Shown piece by piece: positions 28,846-37,432 of a stretch of DNA of 64,000 nt. A model generated the notes under the pieces. It had not been told where the DNA came from. It worked only from the letters and a program-made list of their open reading frames with translations, and ran no database searches. The DNA lies in the NCBI RefSeq assembly GCF_001441535.1, contig NZ_LMAU01000003.1:248001-312000 (forward strand), given 5' to 3'. Source of the stretch: Tsuneonella troitsensis. Its GTDB lineage: Bacteria; Pseudomonadota; Alphaproteobacteria; Sphingomonadales; Sphingomonadaceae. The position numbers were made by a program, and so were the translations under genes. Each line of letters starts with the position of its first letter. Within the stretch, counting starts at the first letter, position 1.

Positions 28846-29900
28846 AAGTCGCGATACTGCCCGGCGACGGGATCGGCCCGGAAGTGACCCGCCAGGCCGT
28901 GCGGGTGCTCGAAGCGCTCGACCTGCCAGGCCTGACCCTGTTCGAAGGCGACGTGGGCGGTATCGCCTATCGCCGCCACGGCCACCCGCTGCCCGCCGAA
29001 ACGCTGGCAATGGCGCGCGCCGCCGACGCGGTGCTGTTCGGTGCGGTCGGAGATCCGTCGTGCGACGCGCTCGAACGCGCGTTGCGCCCCGAACAGGCGA
29101 TCCTTGGCCTGCGCGCGGAACTGGGCCTGTTTGCCAATCTGCGCCCCGCGAAGACCTTCGCGGGCCTCGAAGGTATGAGTGCTCTGCGGCCCGAAATCGC
29201 CCGCGCGATAGACCTGCTGATTGTTCGCGAACTCAACGGCGACGTCTATTTTGGGGAGAAGGGTACGGACACCCTGGCGGACGGGCGCCGGCGCGGGTGG
29301 GACATGATGTCCTATGCAGAGGACGAAGTTCGCCGGATCGCCCACGTCGCGTTTCGCGCGGCGCAGGGGCGCGGCAAACGCCTGTGCAGTGTGGACAAGG
29401 CCAACGTACTCGAGACCAGCCAACTCTGGCGCGACGTGGTGAGCGAAGTGGCTGGCGAATACGCCGAAGTAACTCTGGAACACATGTACGTCGACAACGC
29501 GGCGATGCAGCTGGTGCGCGATCCCGGCCGCTTCGATGTCGTCGTGACCGGCAACTTGTTCGGAGACATCCTGTCCGACCAGGCGAGCATGTGCGTCGGT
29601 TCGATCGGCCTCCTCGCGAGTGCCGCAACGGGCGATCGGACGACTGCGTTCGGCACGTTCGGTCTCTACGAGCCGATCCATGGCAGCGCACCCGACATTG
29701 CCGGACAGTCAGTTGCCAACCCGGTCGCCACGATCCTGTCGGCGGCGATGATGTTGCGCCATTCGCTCGGGCGCGAGAGCGAGGCCGCGCGGATCGAGGC
29801 CGCCGTGGCAAGGACTCTGGGCGAAGGTGTCTTAGCGCGGGACCTTGGCGGTTCGGCGACTACCGGTGAAGTGGGTGATGCGGTAATCGCCCGGCTGTGA
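28842..29900 (+). CDS. leuB: 3-Isopropylmalate dehydrogenase
   Basis: A 352-aa enzyme that oxidatively decarboxylates 3-isopropylmalate with NAD+ in leucine synthesis. It begins [20 protein letters not shown]. The substrate- and Mg-binding residues are present in [34 protein letters not shown] and the [17 protein letters not shown] stretch, and the NAD-binding GSAPDIAGQ loop follows. It overlaps recO upstream and the glycosyltransferase gene downstream by four bases each. No leuA, leuC or leuD is in the window. Confidence 0.96.
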   Translation: MKVAILPGDGIGPEVTRQAVRVLEALDLPGLTLFEGDVGGIAYRRHGHPLPAETLAMARAADAVLFGAVGDPSCDALERALRPEQAILGLRAELGLFANLRPAKTFAGLEGMSALRPEIARAIDLLIVRELNGDVYFGEKGTDTLADGRRRGWDMMSYAEDEVRRIAHVAFRAAQGRGKRLCSVDKANVLETSQLWRDVVSEVAGEYAEVTLEHMYVDNAAMQLVRDPGRFDVVVTGNLFGDILSDQASMCVGSIGLLASAATGDRTTAFGTFGLYEPIHGSAPDIAGQSVANPVATILSAAMMLRHSLGRESEAARIEAAVARTLGEGVLARDLGGSATTGEVGDAVIARL

Positions 29901-30988
29901 CGGCTACGCTTGCGATAATTCTCCCCACCCTCAACGAGCGCGACAACATCGCGCCCCTCGTCGCGCGCATCGATCGGGCGCTGGGGCCCGACGGGTGGGA
30001 AGTGATCGTGGTGGACGACAACAGCACGGACGGCACCGCCGACGCGGTTCGCGCCATCGCCGCCGCCGATTCCCGGGTCCGCGTATTGCAGCGCTTTGGA
30101 AGGCGGGGCCTGGCGAGCGCGGCCATCGAAGGCATGTGCGCGACCGCGGCGCCGTTCGTTGCGGTCATGGATGCCGATCACCAGCACGATCCGGCGCTTC
30201 TTCCCACCATGCGCGCCGCTGTGGAGGCGGGCGAATGCGACGTGGCGGTCGCCAGCCGCTTCGCCCCGGGTGCCAGCGCAGCGGGTCTTTCCAGCGAAAC
30301 CCGTGAGAAGGGGAGCAGGCTCGCCAACCGATTGGCCCGCAAGGTCACCGGAGTGGAGCTGAGCGATCCGATGAGCGGCTACTTTATGCTGAGGGCCGAT
30401 CGCCTGCGGGCCGCCGCACCGCGCTTGTCGGGCATCGGTTTCAAGATCCTGCTGGACCTGCTGGCAACGGCCGACCCGCCGCTGAGGGTGAAGGAATTCC
30501 CGCTCGCATTCGCCGAACGCCGCAGCGGGACCAGCAAGCTCGACAGCGCGGTCGCGTTCGAATTTCTCGTGGGCCTCTACGATCGCAGTTTCGGCCGCGT
30601 GATTCCGAGCCGCTTCGCTCTGTTCGGCACCGTCGGAGCGATGGGCGTTGCGGTCCACATGGCGGTGCTGTGGGCGCTCTATCGTCTTGCAGGCGAGGGG
30701 TTCGCGCTCGCGACGATCTTCGCCACCTTCGCCGCGATGAGTTTCAACTTCTGGCTCAACAACCAGCTCACCTATCGCGACCAGCGCCTGAAAGGCGTTG
30801 CCGGTTTGCTCAAGGGCTGGGCCGGCTTCTGCGCGACTTGTGCCGTGGGCGCGCTCGCCAATGTCGCCACTGCCACGTTGATCGAGGCACGGGGAGTGCA
30901 TTGGGTTCTTGCGGCGCTTGCGGGGATTTTGATCGGATCGGTGTGGAACTATGCGCTTTCGAGCCGCTTCGTATGGGGACGGTTCTAG
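29897..30988 (+). CDS. GT2 polyprenyl-phosphate glycosyltransferase fused to GtrA domain
   Basis: A 363-aa two-domain membrane protein. Residues 1-225 are a dolichol-phosphate-mannose-synthase-like GT2 domain: [24 protein letters not shown], the DXD-type [12 protein letters not shown] and [12 protein letters not shown]. Residues 235-360 are a GtrA domain with four helices ([40 protein letters not shown]). It probably makes a polyprenyl-phosphate sugar and may help it cross the membrane. It starts at a GTG overlapping the leuB stop (GTGA) and converges, 7 bases apart, on a PMT-type glycosyltransferase that could use its product. Confidence 0.92.
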   Translation: MTATLAIILPTLNERDNIAPLVARIDRALGPDGWEVIVVDDNSTDGTADAVRAIAAADSRVRVLQRFGRRGLASAAIEGMCATAAPFVAVMDADHQHDPALLPTMRAAVEAGECDVAVASRFAPGASAAGLSSETREKGSRLANRLARKVTGVELSDPMSGYFMLRADRLRAAAPRLSGIGFKILLDLLATADPPLRVKEFPLAFAERRSGTSKLDSAVAFEFLVGLYDRSFGRVIPSRFALFGTVGAMGVAVHMAVLWALYRLAGEGFALATIFATFAAMSFNFWLNNQLTYRDQRLKGVAGLLKGWAGFCATCAVGALANVATATLIEARGVHWVLAALAGILIGSVWNYALSSRFVWGRF

Positions 30989-30995
30989 CTGGCCG

Positions 30996-32270
30996 CTATC
31001 GCCAGCTGTCCACCCACATCCATTTCTCGAAACCGCGCTCGTCCGGCAGCGGTGCGGCGCTGAGGATCGGATAGAACCACGCGAATACCGCCAAGGAGCC
31101 CCCTAGTACCCCCCACGACAGCCAAGCCCATCCACGAGCGCGCAACTCGTGGAGGGCAAGCGCCAGAGCCGCGAGCAGGGCCATGCTCGGCACGAAGTAG
31201 TGATAATAGAACTGCACCGGCTTGGCCGCGACGATCCAGAAGCCCAGCGACAGCGCATAGATCGTTGCAACTGACAGCGCATCCATCCGACGCTTCCTTA
31301 TGCCGGCCCAGATGCACCACACCACCGCGGGTAGCCCGGCGAGCATCGACAGCGGGTTGCCGATCAGCAGCACGCCGCGCTGGGCGCCGTCGACCTGCTC
31401 GTAGAGGTACCAGATCGCGCGCCGGTCGATGATCCAGTCGAACCAAGAACTTTGGTAGGGGTGCGGCTTGACCACGCTTTCCTGCATTTGGAGCATCATC
31501 TGGTGCAGACCTATTAGGCCGCGCTGCCCCAACTCGGCCGGTTCGATCAGCCACGCGGGAAGATAGGTAATCGCGTAAACCGCGATCGGCACCAGCCCCA
31601 GCCACAGAGCAGCCTCCACCAGCCGGATTCCCGGAACCGGAGCGCCGCGACGTCCGAACAGGCCTTTCCAGCCGCAGGCGTGAAGGCGAACCGCCAGGAA
31701 TGCGAGGCCGGGCAGCGGGGCCAGTGCGATGGCATTCCACTTCGAGGCCATTGCCAGGCCCAGGGCGATCCCGGCGATGGCCAGGCTGCGACGCCCTTGC
31801 TCAGGCTGGCGAACGGCGGATGCGAGCTGCCAGAAAGTGATCGCCAGGAATGCCACTATGAACGCATCGAGCATCGCGATACGCGCGTGGACGAAAAGCA
31901 CGAACCCGCTCGCCAGCAGCAGACCGTACGCGATCGTCGCATATCGGCGAAGCGAGGCGAACCAGAGGGCACGCATCGCGGCAAATAGTGCAACCGCTCC
32001 GGCGATCGCGCTTGGCAGGCGCCAGGCGAAGGGACGGTCGCCGAGCAGCCCGATTCCGGCCGCGATCAACTCCTTGCCGAACATCGGATGTTCGCGGTTC
32101 AACCAGTCGCTTCCCGCAAGCAAGGCCCGGGCGGCGGGGAGATAATGCACTTCGTCGAAATACGGCTTCGACGGGAGGGCAAGCCGGATGAGCAGGAGCG
32201 CAAGGAAGCCCGCCGCGATTATGACGCACCAGCCGATCGGGTCGCGAGGTTGATGCGGCGGATCGCTCAT
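30996..32270 (-). CDS. PMT-family (GT39) membrane glycosyltransferase
   Basis: A 424-aa inner-membrane protein with about ten helices. The GT-C catalytic motif is visible early (PSKPYFDEVHYLPAARALL, with Asp-Glu), followed by NREHPMFGKELIAAGI and HARIAMLDAFIVAF, matching protein O-mannosyltransferases that take the sugar from a polyprenyl phosphate. Acceptor unknown: a secreted protein or a lipid. It faces the GT2-GtrA fusion gene, which could supply the lipid-linked donor. No signal for control was seen apart from an AT-rich spacer shared with the small exported protein gene at 32441. Confidence 0.9.
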   Translation of the reverse strand: MSDPPHQPRDPIGWCVIIAAGFLALLLIRLALPSKPYFDEVHYLPAARALLAGSDWLNREHPMFGKELIAAGIGLLGDRPFAWRLPSAIAGAVALFAAMRALWFASLRRYATIAYGLLLASGFVLFVHARIAMLDAFIVAFLAITFWQLASAVRQPEQGRRSLAIAGIALGLAMASKWNAIALAPLPGLAFLAVRLHACGWKGLFGRRGAPVPGIRLVEAALWLGLVPIAVYAITYLPAWLIEPAELGQRGLIGLHQMMLQMQESVVKPHPYQSSWFDWIIDRRAIWYLYEQVDGAQRGVLLIGNPLSMLAGLPAVVWCIWAGIRKRRMDALSVATIYALSLGFWIVAAKPVQFYYHYFVPSMALLAALALALHELRARGWAWLSWGVLGGSLAVFAWFYPILSAAPLPDERGFEKWMWVDSWR

Positions 32271-32440
32271 GCGGCAATGACGCTAACCCGCCGCCCCCCT
32301 TAAGAAAAGGCCTACCGTCGACATACAACGGTTCGCCGCAATTTTCGGACGCGGTGGTTGTTGGCATGCGCACAATCGGCTAGCCGCCAACGTGAAGAAC
32401 ATCGGTCGCAAACCATCATGTCTTTGTCAGGGGAATTTCA

Positions 32441-32662
32441 ATGAGGACTCGTAATATTGCCTCGTCGCTTGTGGCGCTTTCGCTGCTCGCGGCGCCTATT
32501 GCTGCTCAGGCGGCTCCGGCAGCCCGCGCGGCTGCTCCCTCAACCGAGGAATCGGATCTGGGTGCCGGCGGCAGCAGCATCCTGTGGATCGTTCTCGCGA
32601 TCGCTGCGGTTGTCGGTGCCATCCTGATCCTGGACGGCGACGACGATCCGGTCAGCCCGTAA
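32441..32662 (+). CDS. Small exported single-helix protein
   Basis: A 73-aa protein of unknown function. MRTRNIASSLVALSLLAAPI to AQAAPA is a signal peptide (cleavage near residue 25). After a short Ala/Ser/Glu linker comes one hydrophobic helix (SILWIVLAIAAVVGAILIL) and an acidic tail (DGDDDPVSP). So it is a periplasm-facing membrane peptide, with the acidic end probably on the cytoplasmic side. A purine-rich AGGGGAAT site precedes the ATG, and a strong stem-loop follows, so it is a real stand-alone gene. Similar tiny proteins occur in sphingomonads; nothing indicates a role. Confidence 0.75.
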   Translation: MRTRNIASSLVALSLLAAPIAAQAAPAARAAAPSTEESDLGAGGSSILWIVLAIAAVVGAILILDGDDDPVSP

Positions 32663-32686
32663 GCCTGACCGATATCGACGAATTCG

Positions 32687-32715
32687 AAGCGGGGCCATTC
32701 GTGGCCCCGCTTTTC
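32687..32715 (+). terminator. Intrinsic terminator after the small exported protein gene
   Basis: A perfect 11-base stem, AAGCGGGGCCA opposite TGGCCCCGCTT, with a TTCG tetraloop and a short T-run (CTTTTCGTTT). It lies 24 bases after the stop codon and insulates the downstream metZ gene. Confidence 0.9.
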
Positions 32716-32792
32716 GTTTGGGCTCACTTTAGGCTTCAAGAGGCCTTTTTGTTTGCGCGGCCCGACCCGCCGCCCCTAGACGCGCGGTCGGC

Positions 32793-34004
32793 ATGAAGAA
32801 AACCACCGGAATGGATCGCGCCGCCACGGCGCAATGGCGCCCAGCCACCCGCGCAGTCCGCGGTGGCACCTGGCGCTCGGAACACGGCGAGACGAGCGAG
32901 GCGCTGTTCCTCACCTCGGGCTACACCTACGACGACGCGCAAACGGTGGCCGATCGCTTCGCCGGAGAGGCCGAGGGGATGACCTACTCCCGCCTCCAGA
33001 ATCCGACCGTCGCGATGCTCGAAGAGCGCATAGCGCTGATCGAAGGCGCCGAGGCCTGTCGCGTGCAGGCAAGCGGGATGGCCGCCATGACCGCAGCCCT
33101 TCTGTGCCAGTTGTCTATGGGCGATCATGTCGTCGCCGCACGTGCCGCGTTCGGATCGTGCCGCTGGCTGGTCGACCACCTGCTGCCGCGCTTTGGGATC
33201 GAGACCACGGTGATCGACAGCGCGGTGGACGGCGAATGGGACGCTGCGAGCCGGCCGAACACCAAGGTATTCTTCTTCGAAACGCCTGCAAACCCTACCC
33301 TCGACGTCGTAAACCTCCGCCATGTCTGCGATCTCGCACGGGCGCATGGGATCGTTACCGTGGTCGACAACGCGTTCGCCAGTCCCGCGCTCCAACGCCC
33401 GCTCGAATTCGGTGCGGACGTGATCGCCTACAGCGCCACCAAGCTGATGGACGGGCAGGGACGGGTGCTTGCCGGCGCAGTGTGCGGTAGCCGTGAATTC
33501 ATCGACGAGAAGCTCCTGCCGTTCCAGCGGAATACCGGGCCGAATCTGTCTCCATTCAACGCGTGGGTCGTGCTCAAGGGTCTGGAGACGCTCGATCTTC
33601 GAGCGCGGGCGCAGAGCGCAGCCGCTTTGGAATTGGGCAAGTTCATCGAACCGCGCATCTCGCGGATGCTGCATCCCGGCCTGCCCAGCCACCCGCGACA
33701 TGAACTGGCCGTGCAACAGATGCCCAACGGCACCGGCCCGATTTTCGCATTCGAAGTGCCGGGAGGGCGCGCGCAGGCCTTCGCCCTGCTCGATGCGCTG
33801 GAACTGATCGACATTTCTAACAACATCGGCGACTGCCGCAGTCTCCTTTGCCATCCGGCCAGCACGACCCATGCGAACATGGGTGCCGAGGCGCGCGCCG
33901 AGATGGGCGTGACCGAGGGGCTCCTGCGGATCAACGTCGGGCTTGAGGACATCGAGGATCTCAAGGAAGACATGGACCGAGCGTTGAGCGCCGCCGGGTT
34001 GTAA
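32793..34004 (+). CDS. metZ: O-succinylhomoserine sulfhydrylase
   Basis: A 403-aa PLP enzyme of the Cys/Met-metabolism fold that makes homocysteine from O-succinylhomoserine and sulfide. Features: YSRLQNPT (PLP phosphate and substrate contacts), QASGMAAM, VVDNAFASPALQRP with the PLP-binding Asp, and the Schiff-base Lys in YSATKLMDGQGR. GLxRINVGLEDIEDL ends the family signature. MetZ rather than MetB or MetC is inferred from the close resemblance to alphaproteobacterial MetZ and the nearby apaG gene, a frequent companion. No SAM riboswitch was recognised in the 78-base leader. Confidence 0.92.
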   Translation: MKKTTGMDRAATAQWRPATRAVRGGTWRSEHGETSEALFLTSGYTYDDAQTVADRFAGEAEGMTYSRLQNPTVAMLEERIALIEGAEACRVQASGMAAMTAALLCQLSMGDHVVAARAAFGSCRWLVDHLLPRFGIETTVIDSAVDGEWDAASRPNTKVFFFETPANPTLDVVNLRHVCDLARAHGIVTVVDNAFASPALQRPLEFGADVIAYSATKLMDGQGRVLAGAVCGSREFIDEKLLPFQRNTGPNLSPFNAWVVLKGLETLDLRARAQSAAALELGKFIEPRISRMLHPGLPSHPRHELAVQQMPNGTGPIFAFEVPGGRAQAFALLDALELIDISNNIGDCRSLLCHPASTTHANMGAEARAEMGVTEGLLRINVGLEDIEDLKEDMDRALSAAGL

Positions 34005-34179
34005 CTGCCCCACATTGGCGACTTCGAACCCGTGCTCGGAAATTTCTGTGCCGGGGCGGGAGCGCATTCTCGGTTTGCGCGTTTCGGCTTGACCGTCGGT
34101 GCACCTTGCGTGCGGGCGCCGGCAGTGGTGGGGCATTCCGGACGCATCGCGGCCGGCAATAGGGATAGCTGAAAGCAAA

Positions 34180-35523
34180 ATGAGGGCGCAGGAACACTAC
34201 GCGGCCATTTTCGAATCGTCCGACGACGGAATCGTCGCCAAGAACCTCGAAGGCATCGTACTGAGCTGGAACCCGGCAGCCGAACGGCTTTTCGGCTGGA
34301 CTGCCGGCGAGATGATCGGACAGTCCATCCGGTGCCTGCTTCCGCCAGACCGTCAGGACGAGGAGGACTTGATCCTGGCCCGCATTCGGCGCGGCGACAA
34401 GATCGAGCAGTTTCTCACCGAGCGACTGCACAAGGATGGCAGAACGCTCGACGTTTCGGTGAGCATTTCGCCGATCCGGAGCGCGCAAGGCGACATCATC
34501 GGCGCGAGCAAGATCGTCCGAGACGCGAGCGAGCGGGTCGCGATCGAGCGTCGTTTGCGCGAGAGCGAATCGCGCTTCCGCATGCTGGCCGACAACATTG
34601 CCCAGCTGGCTTGGATCGCAGAATCCGACGGCGACATCCTGTGGTACAACCAGCGATGGTACGATTACACCGGGACCGACCTTGAAGAGATGCGCGGATG
34701 GGGCTGGCGCAAGGTCCATCATCCCGATCATCTCGAGCGGGTTGAGGTGCGATTCCGCGAGCACATATCAAGCGGCGAGGAGTGGGAGGACCTGTTCCCG
34801 CTGCGCAGCGCCGACGGCGAATGGCGCTGGTTCCTGAGCCGCGCGAAGCCGATCCGGGACGAGGATGATTCCATCGTCTGCTGGTTCGGTACAAACACCG
34901 ACATCACCGAGCAGCGCGAGCAGACCGAGCAGATCAACACGCTCCTGCGGGAAGTGAACCACCGGTCCAAGAACATGCTGGCCAAGGTGCAGGCGCTTGC
35001 ACGTAGCAGCATCGAAGGCGACCCGGAGCTTGTGAAGCGCTTCGAGGAGCGCGTCAGCGGGCTTTCGGTAAACCAGGACATTCTCGTCAGTCGCGATTGG
35101 CGCGAAGTTCCTGTCGATGAACTGGTGCGCATGCAATTGCATTTCATCGACCAGTACGGCGATCGGGTCGTGCGCTCCGGGCCGGATGTCGCATTGATTC
35201 CCCGAGCTGCCGAAATCCTGGGCATGGCGCTGCACGAACTGGCGACCAATTCGCTCAAGTACGGCTCGCTTTCGGTTGCGGAAGGTACGGTCGAGATCGC
35301 TTGGGAATGCCTGGCGACGCATCTCAGGATCACGTGGCGCGAAAGCGGCGGCCCCAGAGTGATGAAACCGAGCCGTCGTGGCTTCGGCAGTCAGCTGATC
35401 GAGGATATCCCGCGCCGCGCACTGGGCGGTGACGTCAGGCACACGTTCGAGGAAGCGGGTATCGTGTGGGAGTTGACGATGGACAATTCCAACCTTGCCG
35501 ACAGTGCACGACTGGTACCCTGA
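34180..35523 (+). CDS. HWE-type sensor histidine kinase with two PAS domains
   Basis: A 447-aa cytoplasmic kinase. Residues 1-125 are PAS 1 (HYAAIFESSDDGIVAKNLEG, WNPAAERLFGW), residues 130-255 PAS 2 with PAC (WYNQRWYDYTG), and then an HWE/HisKA_2 kinase core: phospho-acceptor His261 in EVNHRSKNML, ATP-binding HELATNSLKYGSLS (His352, Asn357) and the WRE motif (about residue 386) that names the family. No membrane segment, so it senses an internal signal or light/redox; PAS 1 lacks an LOV-type cysteine motif. HWE kinases often feed the PhyR-EcfG general stress pathway. No response regulator is adjacent. Start at 34180 (MRAQEHYAAI) is a choice without a strong ribosome site. Confidence 0.9.
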   Translation: MRAQEHYAAIFESSDDGIVAKNLEGIVLSWNPAAERLFGWTAGEMIGQSIRCLLPPDRQDEEDLILARIRRGDKIEQFLTERLHKDGRTLDVSVSISPIRSAQGDIIGASKIVRDASERVAIERRLRESESRFRMLADNIAQLAWIAESDGDILWYNQRWYDYTGTDLEEMRGWGWRKVHHPDHLERVEVRFREHISSGEEWEDLFPLRSADGEWRWFLSRAKPIRDEDDSIVCWFGTNTDITEQREQTEQINTLLREVNHRSKNMLAKVQALARSSIEGDPELVKRFEERVSGLSVNQDILVSRDWREVPVDELVRMQLHFIDQYGDRVVRSGPDVALIPRAAEILGMALHELATNSLKYGSLSVAEGTVEIAWECLATHLRITWRESGGPRVMKPSRRGFGSQLIEDIPRRALGGDVRHTFEEAGIVWELTMDNSNLADSARLVP

Positions 35524-35562
35524 CCCTTGCGCGCACGGCGCGTCTTGCTACCTTCAGGAGTG

Positions 35563-35955
35563 ATGAAGCAGCTTTTCCAGCACGCCGCGATAACCGAAGG
35601 CATCACCGTGCGGGTGGCGGTGAACTTTCTGCCCGAACAGTCGCGTCCGCAGGACGGCAAGTGGTTCTGGGTCTATCACATCCGGATCGAAAACGGCTCG
35701 CATGAACGGGTACAGCTCGTCAGCCGGCACTGGCGCATCACCGACGGACGCGGGACGGTCAGCGTCATCGACGGTGAGGGCGTTGTCGGCGAGAAGCCCG
35801 TGCTCGAGCCGGGGCAGAGCCACGATTACGTCTCGGGCTGCCCGCTGGCGACCCCGCACGGCACGATGGAGGGGTTCTACACCTTCCACCGGAGCGGCGG
35901 TCCGCTGGAGGTGCGTATCCCGTTCTTCCCCTTGGCCGCTCCGGCCGAAGCCTGA
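35563..35955 (+). CDS. apaG: Co2+/Mg2+ efflux protein ApaG
   Basis: A 130-aa single-domain beta-sandwich protein of the ApaG family: GITVRVAVNFLPEQS, WVYHIRIENGS, QLVSRHWRITDG, GVVGEKPVLEPGQSHDYVSGCPL and GTMEGFYTFHR. The name reflects genetic links to cobalt and magnesium tolerance; the biochemical role is not firmly known. An AGGAG sequence close upstream fixes the start at MKQLFQ. It ends one base from the convergent ppx gene. Confidence 0.94.
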   Translation: MKQLFQHAAITEGITVRVAVNFLPEQSRPQDGKWFWVYHIRIENGSHERVQLVSRHWRITDGRGTVSVIDGEGVVGEKPVLEPGQSHDYVSGCPLATPHGTMEGFYTFHRSGGPLEVRIPFFPLAAPAEA

Positions 35956-35956
35956 C

Positions 35957-37432
35957 CTAACGAACCTCGATCGCGCTTTCGAGGCCGAGCCAAGCAGCGA
36001 GCGCTGTCAGGTCCTTCGTCACGCTTTCCCCCGCGATCGGTGCCCGCTCGCGCGTGGTCACGAGGATCAGGCGGTCATCTTCTACCTGCAATGCGCTCGC
36101 CAACGAGGCGGGCAGCGCTGCGGCCCCGGCGCGGCGAGCCAGGCGGGTCGCCAGTCCCCAGCCGGTCGCTTCGCGCAAGTCTCCGACGCTCGCCAGGCGC
36201 GCAAGCGATGCAGGACCCTCGGTCTTCCCGCAGGCGCCGAGCAGCGCTGCCGCCAGCATCGCGCGGCCCCGTGCGTCGATGCCGATCCAGCGCTTGTCGA
36301 GCGACCATTCAACGGCCTGCCGGGTTCGCAGGTTGGGTTCGACCCTCGCCAGCGCGAGCGCAAGGATCGTCGCGGCGAGCCGCAGTCGCTCGGCCTCGGG
36401 CCCCTCGCCGTGTGCCGCGCCCGAGCACCAGGCCGCCAGCCGAGTGGCTTCGGTGACCGCGCCTTGCCGCGGCGCCGCGAAGGCGATCACCGCGGCCAGA
36501 AGCGGATCGTTGGCGCGTTCCTCCAGCCCTAGCTGCTGGTAGAGCAAGCCTTCGCGCAGGCCCCAGGATGAAAAGACCAGACCGTCTGGCTTCAGTTCGG
36601 CGAGCATGATCGCCAGCATCTGCGCCGCATCCGGCAGCGCGGCTGCGCGCAACGAAGAAATGCCCGATATCGCCGCAAGCGCAGTCACTTCGGTCCGGGC
36701 GATCTTCCGGACGAACTTGAGCGCGTCCTCGACCGACAAAGCGAATGCGTGCGGATCGCTGAGCGGCCAATCCATCTCGTGCATCGCGTAAGCGGCAAAC
36801 GCGCGCCAGGTGCCGCCGACGAGATAGAGCGGTCCGTCATGGGCGGTCGCCCAGCCTGCACCTTCGAATGCCTTGTGCACCGTGCGACGAAACTTTTCGT
36901 CGCCTTTTTCCCGTAGTGTCGGAAGGCGCAGCGTGCCGAGGGGAAGGCTGATTCCGTGGTGGCTTGCTCCGCCATCGACCGCGACGAGTTCAAGGCTGCC
37001 TCCGCCGAGATCCGCCACGACACCCGGTGCACCGGGGAATGCGGCGATGACTCCGGCGGCCGAAGCGCGGGCTTCCTCCTCGCCGGTCAACAGGCGCGGT
37101 TCGAGGCCGAGTGCTGCCACTTCGCGCAGGAATGCGGGTCCGTTCGCGGCTTCGCGCACCGCTGCGGTGGCGACCGTCTGCACGTCGCGCACGCCGTAAT
37201 CGGCTATGACCAGGACGAATCGCGCAAGCGCTGCCAGCGCCTGCTCGATCGCCCTGTCGGGCATCTGCCCGCCGTCCGGGCCGAGATCGCGACCGAGGCG
37301 GGCGGATACCTTTTCGTTCAGCAGGATAATCGGTGCCCGCGGCGGCCCGCCGTAGATCACCAGGCGCACCGTGTTCGATCCGATATCGATTACCGCCTTG
37401 GCGGGTTTGGCGTGCCGTGCAGGGCGGTTCAT
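35957..37432 (-). CDS. ppx: Ppx/GppA exopolyphosphatase
   Basis: A 491-aa phosphatase of the ASKHA fold. The Ppx/GppA signatures VIDIGSNTVRLVIYGG (phosphate loop) and VVADLGGGSLELVAV are clear; the C-terminal HD-like helical part is Ala-rich and diverged. It hydrolyses polyphosphate and/or pppGpp. The start overlaps the ppk stop by four bases, so polyphosphate kinase and its phosphatase are translated together, an arrangement common in proteobacteria. Confidence 0.93.
   Translation of the reverse strand: MNRPARHAKPAKAVIDIGSNTVRLVIYGGPPRAPIILLNEKVSARLGRDLGPDGGQMPDRAIEQALAALARFVLVIADYGVRDVQTVATAAVREAANGPAFLREVAALGLEPRLLTGEEEARASAAGVIAAFPGAPGVVADLGGGSLELVAVDGGASHHGISLPLGTLRLPTLREKGDEKFRRTVHKAFEGAGWATAHDGPLYLVGGTWRAFAAYAMHEMDWPLSDPHAFALSVEDALKFVRKIARTEVTALAAISGISSLRAAALPDAAQMLAIMLAELKPDGLVFSSWGLREGLLYQQLGLEERANDPLLAAVIAFAAPRQGAVTEATRLAAWCSGAAHGEGPEAERLRLAATILALALARVEPNLRTRQAVEWSLDKRWIGIDARGRAMLAAALLGACGKTEGPASLARLASVGDLREATGWGLATRLARRAGAAALPASLASALQVEDDRLILVTTRERAPIAGESVTKDLTALAAWLGLESAIEVR

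Noticed and set aside
32715-32792. SAM-responsive riboswitch before metZ
   Set aside because: The short leader after the terminator has no recognisable SAM-II or other aptamer core; only a weak 4-base stem is seen.
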